The notes under the pieces were generated by a model that was not told the DNA's origin, searched no databases, and worked only from the letters and a program-made list of their open reading frames with translations. Position numbers and translations under genes: made by a program. This document shows positions 26,546 to 35,978 of a stretch of 64,000 nucleotides of DNA, one piece after another; within the stretch, counting starts at the first letter, position 1; each line of letters opens with the position of its first letter. This stretch comes from JBGTCD01 sp041749015. GTDB lineage: Bacteria > Bacteroidota > Bacteroidia > Cytophagales > Cyclobacteriaceae. The DNA is taken from contig JBGTCD010000087.1 of assembly GCA_041749015.1 (NCBI GenBank), positions 23,285-87,284 of the forward strand, written 5' to 3'.

Positions 26546-27085
26546 TTAATCCAGCACTTCTTCTATCTCCACCATTTTTTTGGAGCTGTAAGGGCCGGTG
26601 GTTTCGTAGATAATTTTGCCTTCCTTATCCAAAATAAAAAAGTATGGAGTGTCTCTTTTTTCAAATTCCAGGGCCTCCTTGTAGGGCTTGAGCTTTCCCT
26701 TATAAAATAAGATATTAGGATGCAGCAAAGGGTCTACTTTTTTTACAGCCTGTTTTTTGGCTGTTCCTTTCGCAGCGGCATTGATGCCTGTAAACATGGG
26801 GATAAAATACACATTGACGTCATAGGAAAATGAGGAAAACAACCCTGAAGATTCCCTTATAAATTTATTATAAATCGGGCTGAACCAGGTATTCAAATCA
26901 TCTTCAGATTTTTTGGCAAATGCCAGGCCAACGAGGGTATATTTGCCATTAGTAAATTCAGGGATTGTAATCATTTCATCCTCAATAGTTTCCACTTCCA
27001 TATCAGGGAAAACTTTTCCTTTGACTTGGGCAAAACCAGGCGTTACCAAAAATAATAACAATAAAACGGCAGGTGCTTTCATCAT
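26546..27085 (-). CDS. Secreted thioredoxin-fold-like protein without CxxC
   Basis: 179 residues. The signal peptide ends at PGFA and the mature protein begins QVKGK. The pattern (GKYTLVGLAFAKKSEDDL, then TPYFFILDKEGKIIYET) resembles redoxin or thioredoxin-like folds, including the cis-Pro position TPYFF, but no CxxC pair exists, so it is not a disulfide oxidoreductase of the usual kind. Some ATP10-like assembly factors look similar. I cannot assign a function. The gene is isolated, with 75 and 151 base gaps. Confidence 0.65.
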   Translation of the reverse strand: MMKAPAVLLLLFLVTPGFAQVKGKVFPDMEVETIEDEMITIPEFTNGKYTLVGLAFAKKSEDDLNTWFSPIYNKFIRESSGLFSSFSYDVNVYFIPMFTGINAAAKGTAKKQAVKKVDPLLHPNILFYKGKLKPYKEALEFEKRDTPYFFILDKEGKIIYETTGPYSSKKMVEIEEVLD

Positions 27086-27236
27086 ATTTATATTGTTAAG
27101 GTCAACATTGTATAGAAATCCTGAAAATTAAAGGAGCCAAGACAACATCAATTCCTTTAGGTTACGTATGGATGCCTTTATTGGTTCACAGGTAACCTGC
27201 CATAGGAAGGGTATTTGGGTAGTATATGTTGCCGGT

Positions 27237-28808
27237 TTATTGTACTTCCACCAGCCTGGGAGTACCGGCATTTATTTTAAAGGTCCTGGCCAATGCCTGC
27301 TTGCTACTTGGACGCTTTACGGTTTCTATATAGTACCAATCTGCCCGGGCCTCCTCCGGTTTAAGGGTGAGGACGAGGTACCCGTGGTCACGCAGGTTGA
27401 CATATTTGAGATGTGGATTGACTCTTGGATCGGCATAAGCCTGCTCTACCATGCGGGCTGTATCTACTGAGGTGTACTCATCATAATTGGCCGCATTGAT
27501 ACTTGCCGTGCCCAACTCAATGGCAAATGCACCGGCACCGGTTTCCCGATTGTAGGTATTTTTGGGATCAATTGCAGCCTCGAATGCCCATGAACAATGG
27601 GTGTCGCCTGTGAGGAAAATCACATTTTTGATGTCATGATCAATGATATGGTCTGCGATCATCCGCTTTTCGGCGTGGTATCCATCCCAGGAGTCGAGAT
27701 TTCTCGGACTATTGGGAAAAGCAAAACCCAGGTCCAGATCAGAAAAGATGACCTGGTTGCCTATGAGCTGCCAGGTCCCGGTATTATTGGACAGCTTGTC
27801 CTTGAACCATTTTCTCTGGTCAGGGCCCAGCATGGAGCGGTCTTCGCTCATATATTCTGGGTGGGTCAAACTATCGAGCTGCGGGTCGCGGCCCTCCAGC
27901 CGTTCATCAAGCATGATAACATCAGCCAGGCCACCAAAAGTAAAGGATCGGTAAAGAAGTCTGTCAGCAGGTTCTCTCATAGGCATCCATTCATAGTAAG
28001 TTTTTACCGCAGCGGCCATACGCTCACTATAGTCGCCCTCTGTATCAGGCTGATGGTTTTGAGCACCCTCCATATGAGAATCATTGGCTACTTCGTGATC
28101 GTCCCAGATGGTGATAAAGGGATGCATTTGGTGAACCGCTTTCAGGTCAGGATCAAGCCTGTATTGAGAATATCGGGTTCTGTAGTCTTGAAGGGTAATT
28201 ATTTCATGTTTTGGCAAGTGAAACCGCCCCCTTGTAGTGTCTCCATAGCCATCGATCCCATACTCATAGATGTAATCCCCAAGGTGGAGTACTGCATCAA
28301 ACATAGGCTGCTCAGCCATTCGGGCGTAGGAGTTGAAATACCCCCATTGATAATTGGAGCAGCTCACCACTGCAAAGCGAAGACTGTCAGGCATCCCTGA
28401 CGGTGCCGTTTTGGTACGACCAGTGATGGAGGTGCCATTAAGCCCATGAAACCGGTAGTAGTATATTTGACCCGGATTAAGGCCTTTTACATCTACTTTT
28501 ACCGTAAAATCTTTTTCAGGGTTGGTGGTAAAAGTTCCTGTTTTTAGAACGTTGGAAAAATCCTCCGATTCGGATACTTCCCATTTTACCTCTATGCTTT
28601 CAAGAGAATCTGCAGGGGTGATGCGGGTCCAGATAATGACAGCATCGGTAAGTGGATCACCAGAAGCTACACCGTGATAAAAAGGCTTTTGAAGAGAATC
28701 AAGAAGATGGGAAACCTCCTCAACCCAGGGCCCTGGCTTTTGGGTTTCTGTTTTGCTGCAGGAAGTTAATATTAAAAAGAAGGAAGCTATTATGAAGATG
28801 TTTTTCAT
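27237..28808 (-). CDS. phoD: Alkaline phosphatase D family lipoprotein
   Basis: 523 residues with a lipobox (LILTSC, Cys17). PhoD landmarks are FYHGVASGDPLTDAVIIWTR with the fibronectin-like N-terminal domain (about 45-140), then the metal-binding motifs HLGDYIYEYG, WDDHEVANDS and LTGDTHCSW. PhoD enzymes hydrolyse phosphomonoesters or diesters outside the cytoplasm with Ca2+ and Fe3+. The membrane anchor suggests periplasmic or surface location. No Pho-regulon neighbour is visible. Confidence 0.92.
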   Translation of the reverse strand: MKNIFIIASFFLILTSCSKTETQKPGPWVEEVSHLLDSLQKPFYHGVASGDPLTDAVIIWTRITPADSLESIEVKWEVSESEDFSNVLKTGTFTTNPEKDFTVKVDVKGLNPGQIYYYRFHGLNGTSITGRTKTAPSGMPDSLRFAVVSCSNYQWGYFNSYARMAEQPMFDAVLHLGDYIYEYGIDGYGDTTRGRFHLPKHEIITLQDYRTRYSQYRLDPDLKAVHQMHPFITIWDDHEVANDSHMEGAQNHQPDTEGDYSERMAAAVKTYYEWMPMREPADRLLYRSFTFGGLADVIMLDERLEGRDPQLDSLTHPEYMSEDRSMLGPDQRKWFKDKLSNNTGTWQLIGNQVIFSDLDLGFAFPNSPRNLDSWDGYHAEKRMIADHIIDHDIKNVIFLTGDTHCSWAFEAAIDPKNTYNRETGAGAFAIELGTASINAANYDEYTSVDTARMVEQAYADPRVNPHLKYVNLRDHGYLVLTLKPEEARADWYYIETVKRPSSKQALARTFKINAGTPRLVEVQ

Positions 28809-28946
28809 TTAAAACCAGGAGTTTAATAATGGAGGCAAATTAAGAAGAAATATTAGAACCTATATTAGGGCAATGTTAAGACTTGGCTTAAGACCTAATA
28901 ACCTAAGGAAATATTTTCTATTTTAGATTTCAATATTAGCACCACC

Positions 28947-29396
28947 ATGAAAAATCCTGAAGACATGCCACGACTTTTTTGTGAAGCCTGGAATCGCAGG
29001 GATGCTGCTGGAATCGCTGATTTGTTTGATGACGATGCTGATTTTGTAAATGTAGTGGGCATATGGTGGCGTAATAAAGGAGATATCCGGGAAGCCCATG
29101 ATTACGGCTTAAAGGTAATCTTCAAGGATTCCGTTTTGATGGCTGGGAAAATTACCAGAAAAGATTTGGGTACTGATGTCGCTATAATCCATGCCAGAAT
29201 GCATCTCAAAGGACAGACTGTTAAAGAAAATAAGAAGACCCTTGACAGGTACACTATTTTCACTTTTGTAATGCACAAAAAAGGAGATGACTGGACCTGT
29301 GCAGCAGCTCAAAATACAGACATAATACCTGGTGCAGAGACTAATATCAGCTCTTTAAAAGGGAAATTAAAAGGAATCTCTTATCGAAAAAATTAA
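28947..29396 (+). CDS. SnoaL-like / SgcJ-EcaC family protein
   Basis: 149 residues of the NTF2-like cone fold: FCEAWNRRDAAGIADLFDDDADFVNVVGIWWRN marks the SgcJ/EcaC subgroup. These small proteins bind hydrophobic ligands or act as isomerases or hydrolases, but most members, including this one, have no known substrate. It has no signal peptide. It is monocistronic, divergent from phoD. Confidence 0.8.
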   Translation: MKNPEDMPRLFCEAWNRRDAAGIADLFDDDADFVNVVGIWWRNKGDIREAHDYGLKVIFKDSVLMAGKITRKDLGTDVAIIHARMHLKGQTVKENKKTLDRYTIFTFVMHKKGDDWTCAAAQNTDIIPGAETNISSLKGKLKGISYRKN

Positions 29397-29520
29397 TTCT
29401 TTACTTAATTAGTCTCCTATTTTTACAATAACCTATAATCGGGATTATTATGATATTTAAGTTGGATATTTATATTAAATAATTTAGATTTAAAACAGTA
29501 TTTTAACTTAATTGATAATG

Positions 29521-30093
29521 ATGAAAAAATTAATAATATTTTTAGTCTTTATTAGTCTATTTTATAATGCAAATGCACAGGCTCCCAGAACTGAAAAGGG
29601 CACTTCAGGCTTTCAGGTAGGTATATTAGGAGGATGGGTGTATCGGGAGTTTGGGGTAAGCCCCAATATAGCTTTGAGGGCGGAGGTAGGACTGGACGCC
29701 TCAATCGGGTATGGAGGATTTTATGGAACAATTTACCACATTTATCCCCGGGTGGGATTTGAGACAAGATATTATTACAATTTTTCCAAAAGAGATCAAA
29801 AAGGAAAAAGCACCCAGGATAATGCCGCCAACTTTATAGGTCTCAGTATTATTCACTTTCCGGGACTTTTTGCTATTTCATCAGATCCGGAAGGCGAATT
29901 AAATAATCTTGTGGCATTTTTTCCCAAATGGGGCATACGCAGGAATGTAGGCAAAAATTTCAATTTTGAAACAGGTGCAGGCGCAGGTATTGTTATTAAT
30001 TTAGATGATATGGGTAATGACATCCCCATTTTCCCTGCATATCTTATTTACCTCCGTTTTGGAGTAAAATTTGCCCGCTCCTCATTTGATTAA
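29521..30093 (+). CDS. Secreted small beta-barrel-like outer membrane protein
   Basis: 191 residues from ATG 29521, chosen to give a standard signal peptide (MKKLIIFLVFISLFYNANA, then Gln). In-frame ATG 29518 and TTG 29512 extend it slightly. The mature protein alternates Gly/aromatic strands (VGILGGWVYREFG, YYNFSKRD, YLIYLRFGVKFA) and ends in a strand, as expected for a small outer-membrane barrel. No family name can be given. It is convergent with the hydrolase gene; the stop codons are adjacent. Confidence 0.65.
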   Translation: MKKLIIFLVFISLFYNANAQAPRTEKGTSGFQVGILGGWVYREFGVSPNIALRAEVGLDASIGYGGFYGTIYHIYPRVGFETRYYYNFSKRDQKGKSTQDNAANFIGLSIIHFPGLFAISSDPEGELNNLVAFFPKWGIRRNVGKNFNFETGAGAGIVINLDDMGNDIPIFPAYLIYLRFGVKFARSSFD

Positions 30094-30978
30094 TCACTCC
30101 AGGACCTCCACCACATTGAGTATGGACTTTACGATCAGGTCCCGCTGGGTCCATTTGAGGTCATGGCCGCTATCCTCTACCAGGTGTAATACCACTCCTG
30201 AGGCATCGGATAGCTTCGTTTCCGCAAAATGAGCATTAGAGGCAAAGACTATTTGATCTTTATTGCCATGAAGAAGCACACAGTAAGCTTTTATATTTTT
30301 CCAGAGGGGCACCATATCATTCAGCTCTTTCTCATGGGCCAGCTTTTCGGCATTGGTTACTTTTAAGCTGCGGGGAATAAGCCAGCTCAGACTCCAATGG
30401 CTGGTAGGGTGGGTGATCCAATAGGTGGTCTCCTCTCCGGGGGCAAGTGCCGAGGATTGAAAGATCACCCCCTCAGCAAGGTCAGGAAAATCCATGGCTA
30501 TACGGGCTGCAACGGTGCCACCATAGGAGGAGCCAAGCAGAATGATATTTGGATATTGATCCTTTTTTTGAAGAAGCAGGTTACCAATCAGACTTGCCTG
30601 ATCCTTGACCGAAGGCATGGCATGACCGAAATCAGAATATCCATAACCGGGACGGTCCACCGCCAGCATCGATATTTTGGTGCGTAGAAGTGAGTCTTTA
30701 ATAAAGGTAGTCCAGAATGAGGAGGAGGACGGGGCCCCATGAATAAACACGACCAGTGGCAAGGTGTCAGGCCCGGCTTCAACATAGCGAAGGGTTCTAT
30801 CTTCAGGCCCATCAAAATATCCAACCTGAAAATGCTCGATATGATGCCTCTTAGAAAACCGTTCCCACTGCCGATCTGACTTTCTAAATTGGGTAAATTC
30901 AAAAATAAAAATCAGGGCAGCGATGGTCAATAATAGCCCATGAAACCTTTTCTTTCTTATCAACCTTCTGATTTTCAT
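30094..30978 (-). CDS. Alpha/beta hydrolase with N-terminal membrane anchor
   Basis: 294 residues. A single membrane segment lies at about 13-30. The hydrolase core shows the oxyanion HGAPSSSSFW, the nucleophile elbow GSSYGG and a late His in DSGHDLKW. The substrate is unknown; esterase or epoxide-hydrolase-like chemistry is possible. It probably acts on the periplasmic side of the inner membrane. Confidence 0.85.
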   Translation of the reverse strand: MKIRRLIRKKRFHGLLLTIAALIFIFEFTQFRKSDRQWERFSKRHHIEHFQVGYFDGPEDRTLRYVEAGPDTLPLVVFIHGAPSSSSFWTTFIKDSLLRTKISMLAVDRPGYGYSDFGHAMPSVKDQASLIGNLLLQKKDQYPNIILLGSSYGGTVAARIAMDFPDLAEGVIFQSSALAPGEETTYWITHPTSHWSLSWLIPRSLKVTNAEKLAHEKELNDMVPLWKNIKAYCVLLHGNKDQIVFASNAHFAETKLSDASGVVLHLVEDSGHDLKWTQRDLIVKSILNVVEVLE

Positions 30979-31034
30979 AATTAGGGGGAATACCTGCTTG
31001 ACCTAAGCAACAAAAATAAAAGAAAAAGGATTAA

Positions 31035-31901
31035 CTACACAGTACAAATTTTTATTGCATTTTTCAAGGATTTGATCAGGTCATCTGATTTGGGGATGAA
31101 TTCCTGGCCCACAAACCCGGTAAAACCGGTATCATGGATGGCTTTCATAATAGCAGGATAGTTAAGCTCCTGACTCTGGTCAATTTCGTTGCGACCGGGC
31201 ACCCCTGCTGTATGGTAATGGGCAAAGTGCTGATGATGCTTTTTGATGGTTGCAATTATATCGCCTTCCATGATCTGCATGTGATAGATATCGTATAAAA
31301 GCTTGAAATGGTCAGAGCCAATTTTTTCTGAAAGTGCCACCCCCCAGGTGGTATTGTCACATTGATAATCGGGATGGTCTACCTTGCTATTGAGTAATTC
31401 CATAATCAGCCTTATCCCATATTTTTCAGCAAGCTTGACCATCGGTTCCAGCCCGCGGGCACAAAAGTCCAGACCGGCAGCATTATCAATATTACCCCGG
31501 TTTCCTGAAAAGCAAATGATGTTTTCCAATCCGTGATCTGCAGCCATAGGGATCAGCTTTTCATAATCCTTATGCAACTGCCCATGGTATTGGGGATGGT
31601 TGAATCCTTTTTCAATGCCCAGACTGCTGCCATTGGCCACCGCACAGGTGAGTCCTTTTTTAATAACGGTATGATACTCGTCGGGGTCCAGAAGTTCGAT
31701 GGATTCTATGCCTATTTCTTTCACCAGGTCGCACAACTCTTCAAGGTTATATTGCCCATAGGTCCAGCGGCTAACAGAGTGTCTGAAGCCAGTTTTTCTT
31801 TGATTGGGAGTAGTTCGGGAGGAGGAGTTAAAACTAAATCCCGGCATGGACAATGCCATACCGCCCAGAGCTAAAATTCGCAAAACATCGATCCTTTCCA
31901 T
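31035..31901 (-). CDS. Hydroxypyruvate-isomerase-like TIM-barrel sugar isomerase
   Basis: 288 residues. An N-terminal leader (VLRILALGGMALSMPGFS) resembles the Tat-type leaders of its relatives but lacks the twin Arg, so export is uncertain. The AP-endonuclease-2-like TIM barrel shows metal-site residues in LIMELLNS, LLYDIYHMQIMEGD, HYHTAGVPGRNEID and GQEFIP, which is the Hyi (hydroxypyruvate isomerase) subgroup. In vivo substrates of such exported homologues are unknown. Confidence 0.82.
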   Translation of the reverse strand: MERIDVLRILALGGMALSMPGFSFNSSSRTTPNQRKTGFRHSVSRWTYGQYNLEELCDLVKEIGIESIELLDPDEYHTVIKKGLTCAVANGSSLGIEKGFNHPQYHGQLHKDYEKLIPMAADHGLENIICFSGNRGNIDNAAGLDFCARGLEPMVKLAEKYGIRLIMELLNSKVDHPDYQCDNTTWGVALSEKIGSDHFKLLYDIYHMQIMEGDIIATIKKHHQHFAHYHTAGVPGRNEIDQSQELNYPAIMKAIHDTGFTGFVGQEFIPKSDDLIKSLKNAIKICTV

Positions 31902-31981
31902 TTTAGTGGGAATAAAGTTAAGTGGGTAAATTTAATTAAACTTGCCAAATGATAACTAGCTTCATCGGTATATTGCTAATT

Positions 31982-32011
31982 TTGTGCAAATCTTAATTTG
32001 TCCTATCTTTC
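31982..32011 (+). promoter_or_regulatory. Candidate promoter of the response-regulator gene
   Basis: TTG at 31982-31984 and TATCTTTC at 32004-32011 (one mismatch to TAnnTTTG), spaced 19 bases, 36 bases before the ATG. Confidence 0.4.
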
Positions 32012-32047
32012 GATAATTAACGCTTAAAACGCTATACTATATCATCT

Positions 32048-32425
32048 ATGAGGATATTTCTGGTAGAGGATGACCCCATCTATGCTGAATTCATAAAAAA
32101 GGCGTTGATTCAACGCAAATATAAGATCAATGCTTTTTTAAACGCGGAGGATTGCCTGTTGGCTATGAATGCTAACGTACCGGATGTGATCATTATTGAT
32201 TATAAGCTTCCTGGTATGAATGGGATTGAGCTTTATGAGGCCGTAACAAAAAAAATTGATGAGGATAAGGTGAAGCTAATCATGTTGAGCTCCATTGAGG
32301 ATGGCAACCTTGTTTTAGATTTTATCAAACGTGGCGTCCGTGATTATGTGGTCAAAGATGATGATGTAATAGACTCCCTCGAAGCGGTTATTGAGGGGAA
32401 TGATGATTTTTATTTTGATGATTAG
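32048..32425 (+). CDS. Single-domain response regulator
   Basis: 125 residues, receiver domain only: acidic pocket E7-D8-D9, phosphoacceptor Asp51 (IIIDYKLPG), the Ser of IMLSS and Lys of VVKDD. No output domain follows, so it works by protein contact or as a phosphate relay. Its last 38 bases overlap the end of the convergent histidine-kinase gene, which is its likely partner. Confidence 0.92.
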   Translation: MRIFLVEDDPIYAEFIKKALIQRKYKINAFLNAEDCLLAMNANVPDVIIIDYKLPGMNGIELYEAVTKKIDEDKVKLIMLSSIEDGNLVLDFIKRGVRDYVVKDDDVIDSLEAVIEGNDDFYFDD

Positions 32426-33305
32426 GACCATTCAGCGGTAATGCCACACTGAAAATAGCCCCATTTCCATTGGCTGGTGCATAACTTATATCACCACCAA
32501 GCCCTTCTACCAATGATTTAGTGATGGATAAGCCCAGTCCTGATGAAGACTCCCCGCCAGTGGGTCGGGCACTCAGGACCTGAAATTTATGAAACAACAG
32601 CGGCAATTCCTCTTCTATTAATCCTGGTCCCTGGTCTTTAATCTCAAGCAAATAATGCCCGTCGGCTTTTTTCAGGGATACGGATACAATTGTTTCTTTC
32701 GGGGAAAACTTTAAGGCATTAGACATCAGATTTTCTATGATTCTGGTTAGATATTGGCGGTCGGTGATGAGCCTAAATTCTTCTTCTTCCTTAAAGTGAA
32801 CCAGGATCATTTTATGCGCTGCCGGACTTTGAAATGATCTTACGACTGATTTTGTAAGTTCTTTAGCCTTAACTTCAGAAAGGTTAAGTTCTATCCCACC
32901 GCTTTCGAGGGCTCTGATATCAAGCAGGTTACGAATGAGTTCCAGGCCATCTTTTATCACATGATTGATTTTCCCCAGGTATTCTTTTTGGTCATCATCG
33001 AGATTTTCTTTTGCCATTGACATCAGACTTACCAGGGCAAATATTTTGTTGAGAGGTGATTTCAAATCATGAGAGACAATACTGATGATATTATTTTTTT
33101 CTTCATCCAGGAGTTTTAGTTTATGATTTTGCTCTAAAAGCATTCTATTTTTCCTTCGGATTTCTACACCCTGATCTTTGAGCAGTTTATTTAAAACCTT
33201 AAGCTTGTTTTGGGCATACCGGGCTCTGAGCACCACATAAACCAGAATGGCTGCTAAGCCACCTGCAACTAAAACCACAAGTAAAATTTCTTTCTCCGAA
33301 CTCAT
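32388..33305 (-). CDS. Membrane-bound sensor histidine kinase
   Basis: 305 residues. One N-terminal membrane segment (about 7-27) is followed by a short coiled coil, a HisKA domain with His79 (SIVSHDLKSPLNK) and an HATPase domain (N box LMSNALKFSP, G boxes DQGPGLIEEE and SSGLGLSI). There is no periplasmic sensor domain, so the signal may come from the membrane or a partner protein. Its 3' end overlaps the response-regulator gene by 38 bases tail to tail. The lipoprotein gene upstream ends three bases before its ATG. Confidence 0.92.
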   Translation of the reverse strand: MSSEKEILLVVLVAGGLAAILVYVVLRARYAQNKLKVLNKLLKDQGVEIRRKNRMLLEQNHKLKLLDEEKNNIISIVSHDLKSPLNKIFALVSLMSMAKENLDDDQKEYLGKINHVIKDGLELIRNLLDIRALESGGIELNLSEVKAKELTKSVVRSFQSPAAHKMILVHFKEEEEFRLITDRQYLTRIIENLMSNALKFSPKETIVSVSLKKADGHYLLEIKDQGPGLIEEELPLLFHKFQVLSARPTGGESSSGLGLSITKSLVEGLGGDISYAPANGNGAIFSVALPLNGPNHQNKNHHSPQ

Positions 33306-33308
33306 GGA

Positions 33309-33767
33309 CTATCTTAATTTTAAACGTACTTCCTCCTTATGGTCCAAAGGAATTTTGAGGGGCACGCCTCTATAATTAATAAATATAGTGCCGTAATATC
33401 TTAATTCTACCCTTTTGCCATCCAGCAATCCGAACAAATCATTCAGGAAGTCAAGGTCTTCAATGTTGACGAGGGCATCCACTGGGACCGAAAATTCTTC
33501 CATCCCTTTGATCAAGGTTTTATGCGTTTGGGTAAGATCAGCAATTTTTTTCCCTTTCATTTCAATGGAAATGTCAGATTTACGTAGCCGGATCGATTGT
33601 TTATTGGGGTTATAGAATATGGCATCCCCACTTAATAGAATTTGATCGCCTTTGACACCAACAATTTTGACATTTCTGACATCTTTGAATACTGGTGCTT
33701 CTTCCGGGCGGGTACATGCATTGGCAAACAGGAGAATAAGAAAAAATGAGGAAATTACTTGGTTCAT
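33309..33767 (-). CDS. LEA14-like (WHy domain) lipoprotein
   Basis: 152 residues with a lipobox (LLFANAC, Cys18). The body matches the late-embryogenesis-abundant type 2/WHy beta-sandwich (DAIFYNPNKQSIRLRKSDIS, SVPVDALVN). Such domains appear in stress-linked envelope proteins; no activity is known. It lies three bases upstream of the histidine-kinase start in the same direction, so it may help sensing by the kinase, which lacks its own sensor domain. That link is an inference from position. Confidence 0.8.
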   Translation of the reverse strand: MNQVISSFFLILLFANACTRPEEAPVFKDVRNVKIVGVKGDQILLSGDAIFYNPNKQSIRLRKSDISIEMKGKKIADLTQTHKTLIKGMEEFSVPVDALVNIEDLDFLNDLFGLLDGKRVELRYYGTIFINYRGVPLKIPLDHKEEVRLKLR

Positions 33768-33892
33768 GAACTACAAGATTAGGGTTATTAGGGTTTATCT
33801 CAAAAAGGTTGCCAGAAATTAAACACTTGCTTAACTGTTATTCGATAAAAATAATTTTAGAATGCGATTAAAAAAATAATTAAAGGGCAACT

Positions 33893-33900
33893 TACCTTTG
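33893..33900 (+). promoter_or_regulatory. -7 box of the oxygenase gene
   Basis: TACCTTTG matches TAnnTTTG exactly and ends 16 bases before the ATG at 33917. No TTG lies at the standard upstream distance. Confidence 0.45.
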
Positions 33901-33916
33901 TCGAAACGTATAAATA

Positions 33917-34561
33917 ATGGTCTCAAGTCTCACCGAAGAATCCCTTGAAATGGTGGCCCAAAGCCTTTCGGATGAAGGTTACTTCATTTGGGATAATTTT
34001 TTAAATCCCGAGGAGATTAAGGACCTACACGGAATAGCGCACGGCCAGTTTCATAAAGGGCGATTTAAGAAAGCAGGCATTGGAAAAAACCAGGACCATA
34101 AGGTTATTACCAGAATAAGGGGGGACTACATCAGGTGGGTTGAGCCGGATCAGGCACTGCCACCTACCAGGGCCTATATGGACAAACTCCGTGAGTTAAT
34201 GGCATATCTAAATCGTTCCTGTTTTCTGGGTTTGAAAGACATGGAGCTCCATTATGCGGTTTATCCCAAGGGAACCGGTTATGAGAGACATGTTGACCAA
34301 TTTCGTGCAGATACCCATAGGAGAATTTCTGTGGTGACATACCTTAATCCAGTTTGGAAACCAGAATATGCGGGACAACTTAGATTATATCTGGAAGATC
34401 AGGAAGCTGGTCAATACAAGGATGTTTTTCCGATGCCAGGTCGTATGGTGTGTTTTAGAAGTGAGGGTTTCCCGCATGAGGTTTTACCAGCCACAAAGTC
34501 ACGATACAGCATTACGGGTTGGCTTTTAGATCAGCTTCATGACCTGCCTTTTAATCAATAA
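33917..34561 (+). CDS. 2-oxoglutarate/Fe(II)-dependent oxygenase (prolyl-4-hydroxylase-like)
   Basis: 214 residues with the Fe(II) facial triad His125-X-Asp127 (ERHVDQF) and His187 (FPHEVLP), and the 2-oxoglutarate-binding Arg196 (SRYSITGWL). The spacing and the sequence RRISVVTYLNPVW are typical of the prolyl-4-hydroxylase / SM-20 group. It hydroxylates an unknown protein or small substrate in the cytoplasm. Its last seven bases overlap the convergent lipoprotein gene. Confidence 0.9.
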   Translation: MVSSLTEESLEMVAQSLSDEGYFIWDNFLNPEEIKDLHGIAHGQFHKGRFKKAGIGKNQDHKVITRIRGDYIRWVEPDQALPPTRAYMDKLRELMAYLNRSCFLGLKDMELHYAVYPKGTGYERHVDQFRADTHRRISVVTYLNPVWKPEYAGQLRLYLEDQEAGQYKDVFPMPGRMVCFRSEGFPHEVLPATKSRYSITGWLLDQLHDLPFNQ

Positions 34562-35469
34562 TTAAGGGGAAGGCCAAGGCTATCGCGTAGGTGGATATCA
34601 CCAGTTTTATTTTTGGTCCAATAATCTGTTTTGATTGTTTTATTAAGAGTGCCTTTTGAAACCAGGGTAGGATCATTGCCATCAAAGCGGTGTTCTTCCC
34701 AGCCGAGGATTTGATAAGGAAATACAGACTCCAAATGGATATTAAGCTTTCGATCCATATATTCCAGGTGGTAGGTTAAAGTTTGATCATCCTGAGTAAT
34801 ATAGGATCGTGCTTTTAATGGGCCAAGTGATTGATGACTTGCTCTAGAGTAAAACAGCCCAGGTACAAAGTGATCTTCCTGCTCGGAAATATCCCAGGGA
34901 TTAATTTTTAATCGTACCCACAAGGCATCTTCCAGCAGATTACCTTCAAGGTGGAAATTCTGATCACCTTCTTTTTCGAAATATGAATGTGAATTGACAT
35001 CGTAATGCCCATTATGGAAATTAAGTTGACCATATACATGACCGCACCACTCTTGACTGCTCATTGAGGCCTTTAAGGTAAAGGGGTGGGCAGGGTTATC
35101 AAAGGGATGGAAAACTGATAGCATCATAGAGTATGGGTAGATGCCGGTGGTGAAATTGCGGGTCATATTCATTTTCATTACTTTCACCTTTTTCGCACCC
35201 TCAGCATCCGGTTGATCTAATTTCACATGGGTTTCGGGGTGGACGTCTTCTGTAACAAAAATGATCACGGCCTGTCCTTCCCGGTATTCTCCGTACCGGT
35301 ATTGCACGAGATCATAAGAGGATATTTCAGCTTGCCCACTATACCAATATTCATTGAATGCAGACCTGAGACTATCAGGCACACTGGAAGATTGGATTCG
35401 GTTTTCAGGACTGGAGCAGGCTCCCAGGGCCGTCATGCATAATAATATTATTCCCAAACGGTTGCTCAT
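34555..35469 (-). CDS. Conserved lipoprotein of unknown function
   Basis: 304 residues from the ATG at 35469, chosen because it gives a clean lipoprotein signal (CMTALGAC); an in-frame start at 35520 would add 17 residues. The body contains YWYSGQAEISSYDLVQYRYG and conserved Trp/Tyr/His residues (SSQEWCGHVYGQ). It resembles a family common in Bacteroidetes, but I do not know its role. The stop overlaps the oxygenase gene by seven bases, tail to tail. Confidence 0.75.
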   Translation of the reverse strand: MSNRLGIILLCMTALGACSSPENRIQSSSVPDSLRSAFNEYWYSGQAEISSYDLVQYRYGEYREGQAVIIFVTEDVHPETHVKLDQPDAEGAKKVKVMKMNMTRNFTTGIYPYSMMLSVFHPFDNPAHPFTLKASMSSQEWCGHVYGQLNFHNGHYDVNSHSYFEKEGDQNFHLEGNLLEDALWVRLKINPWDISEQEDHFVPGLFYSRASHQSLGPLKARSYITQDDQTLTYHLEYMDRKLNIHLESVFPYQILGWEEHRFDGNDPTLVSKGTLNKTIKTDYWTKNKTGDIHLRDSLGLPLNY

Positions 35470-35527
35470 GGTTAAAGATGTTTGCTGTGAAAAACAATTT
35501 GTTAAATGAATTAGTGTCATTTAAATT

Positions 35528-35923
35528 TTAAAAAGGGCCCCACATGCCTTCTTCCACTATTTCGAGCACATTTTTTTCGGGGTCTTCAAAATAAAAGGAA
35601 TGGTGACCCCTTGGCCATTCCGCTTCATGGGTAATTTTGATCCCTGCGGCTTCAATTCTTTTTTTCCAGGATAGATAATCTTTCCTGCGTACCTCAAAGG
35701 CAATATGCTGAGGCCCTTCTGCAAAATGGGATGGAAGTTCTTTCTCCTCCCTGGTGGTGTTGGGGTTAAAGCAAAGCAAGACTGAAGTACCAGAACGAAA
35801 AAACACATGGCGACCTTCCACCCGACTGATTAGCGGAAACCCCAGCTTTTTATGATAAAATGCTTCTGCTCCTTCCAGGTCCCGGATGTATAGGCAGGTT
35901 TCTTTAATCTGAATAATTGACAT
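35528..35923 (-). CDS. VOC-family (glyoxalase/dioxygenase-like) protein
   Basis: 131 residues from ATG 35923, which begins the conserved fold (MSIIQIKETCLYIRDLEGAE); a longer start at 35989 would overlap the next gene. Paired beta-alpha-beta-beta-beta units are visible (FYHKKLGFPLISRVEGRHVFF, GPQHIAFEVRRKDYLSWKKR, and HHSFYFEDPEKNVLEIVE with a metal-type Glu). The family includes fosfomycin-resistance and glyoxalase enzymes. The substrate is unknown. Confidence 0.85.
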   Translation of the reverse strand: MSIIQIKETCLYIRDLEGAEAFYHKKLGFPLISRVEGRHVFFRSGTSVLLCFNPNTTREEKELPSHFAEGPQHIAFEVRRKDYLSWKKRIEAAGIKITHEAEWPRGHHSFYFEDPEKNVLEIVEEGMWGPF

Positions 35924-35978
35924 AGCAGGTTTTGAAAAAAGGGCTACATTTTTAATTCGAAACAATGAATGAAGGACA

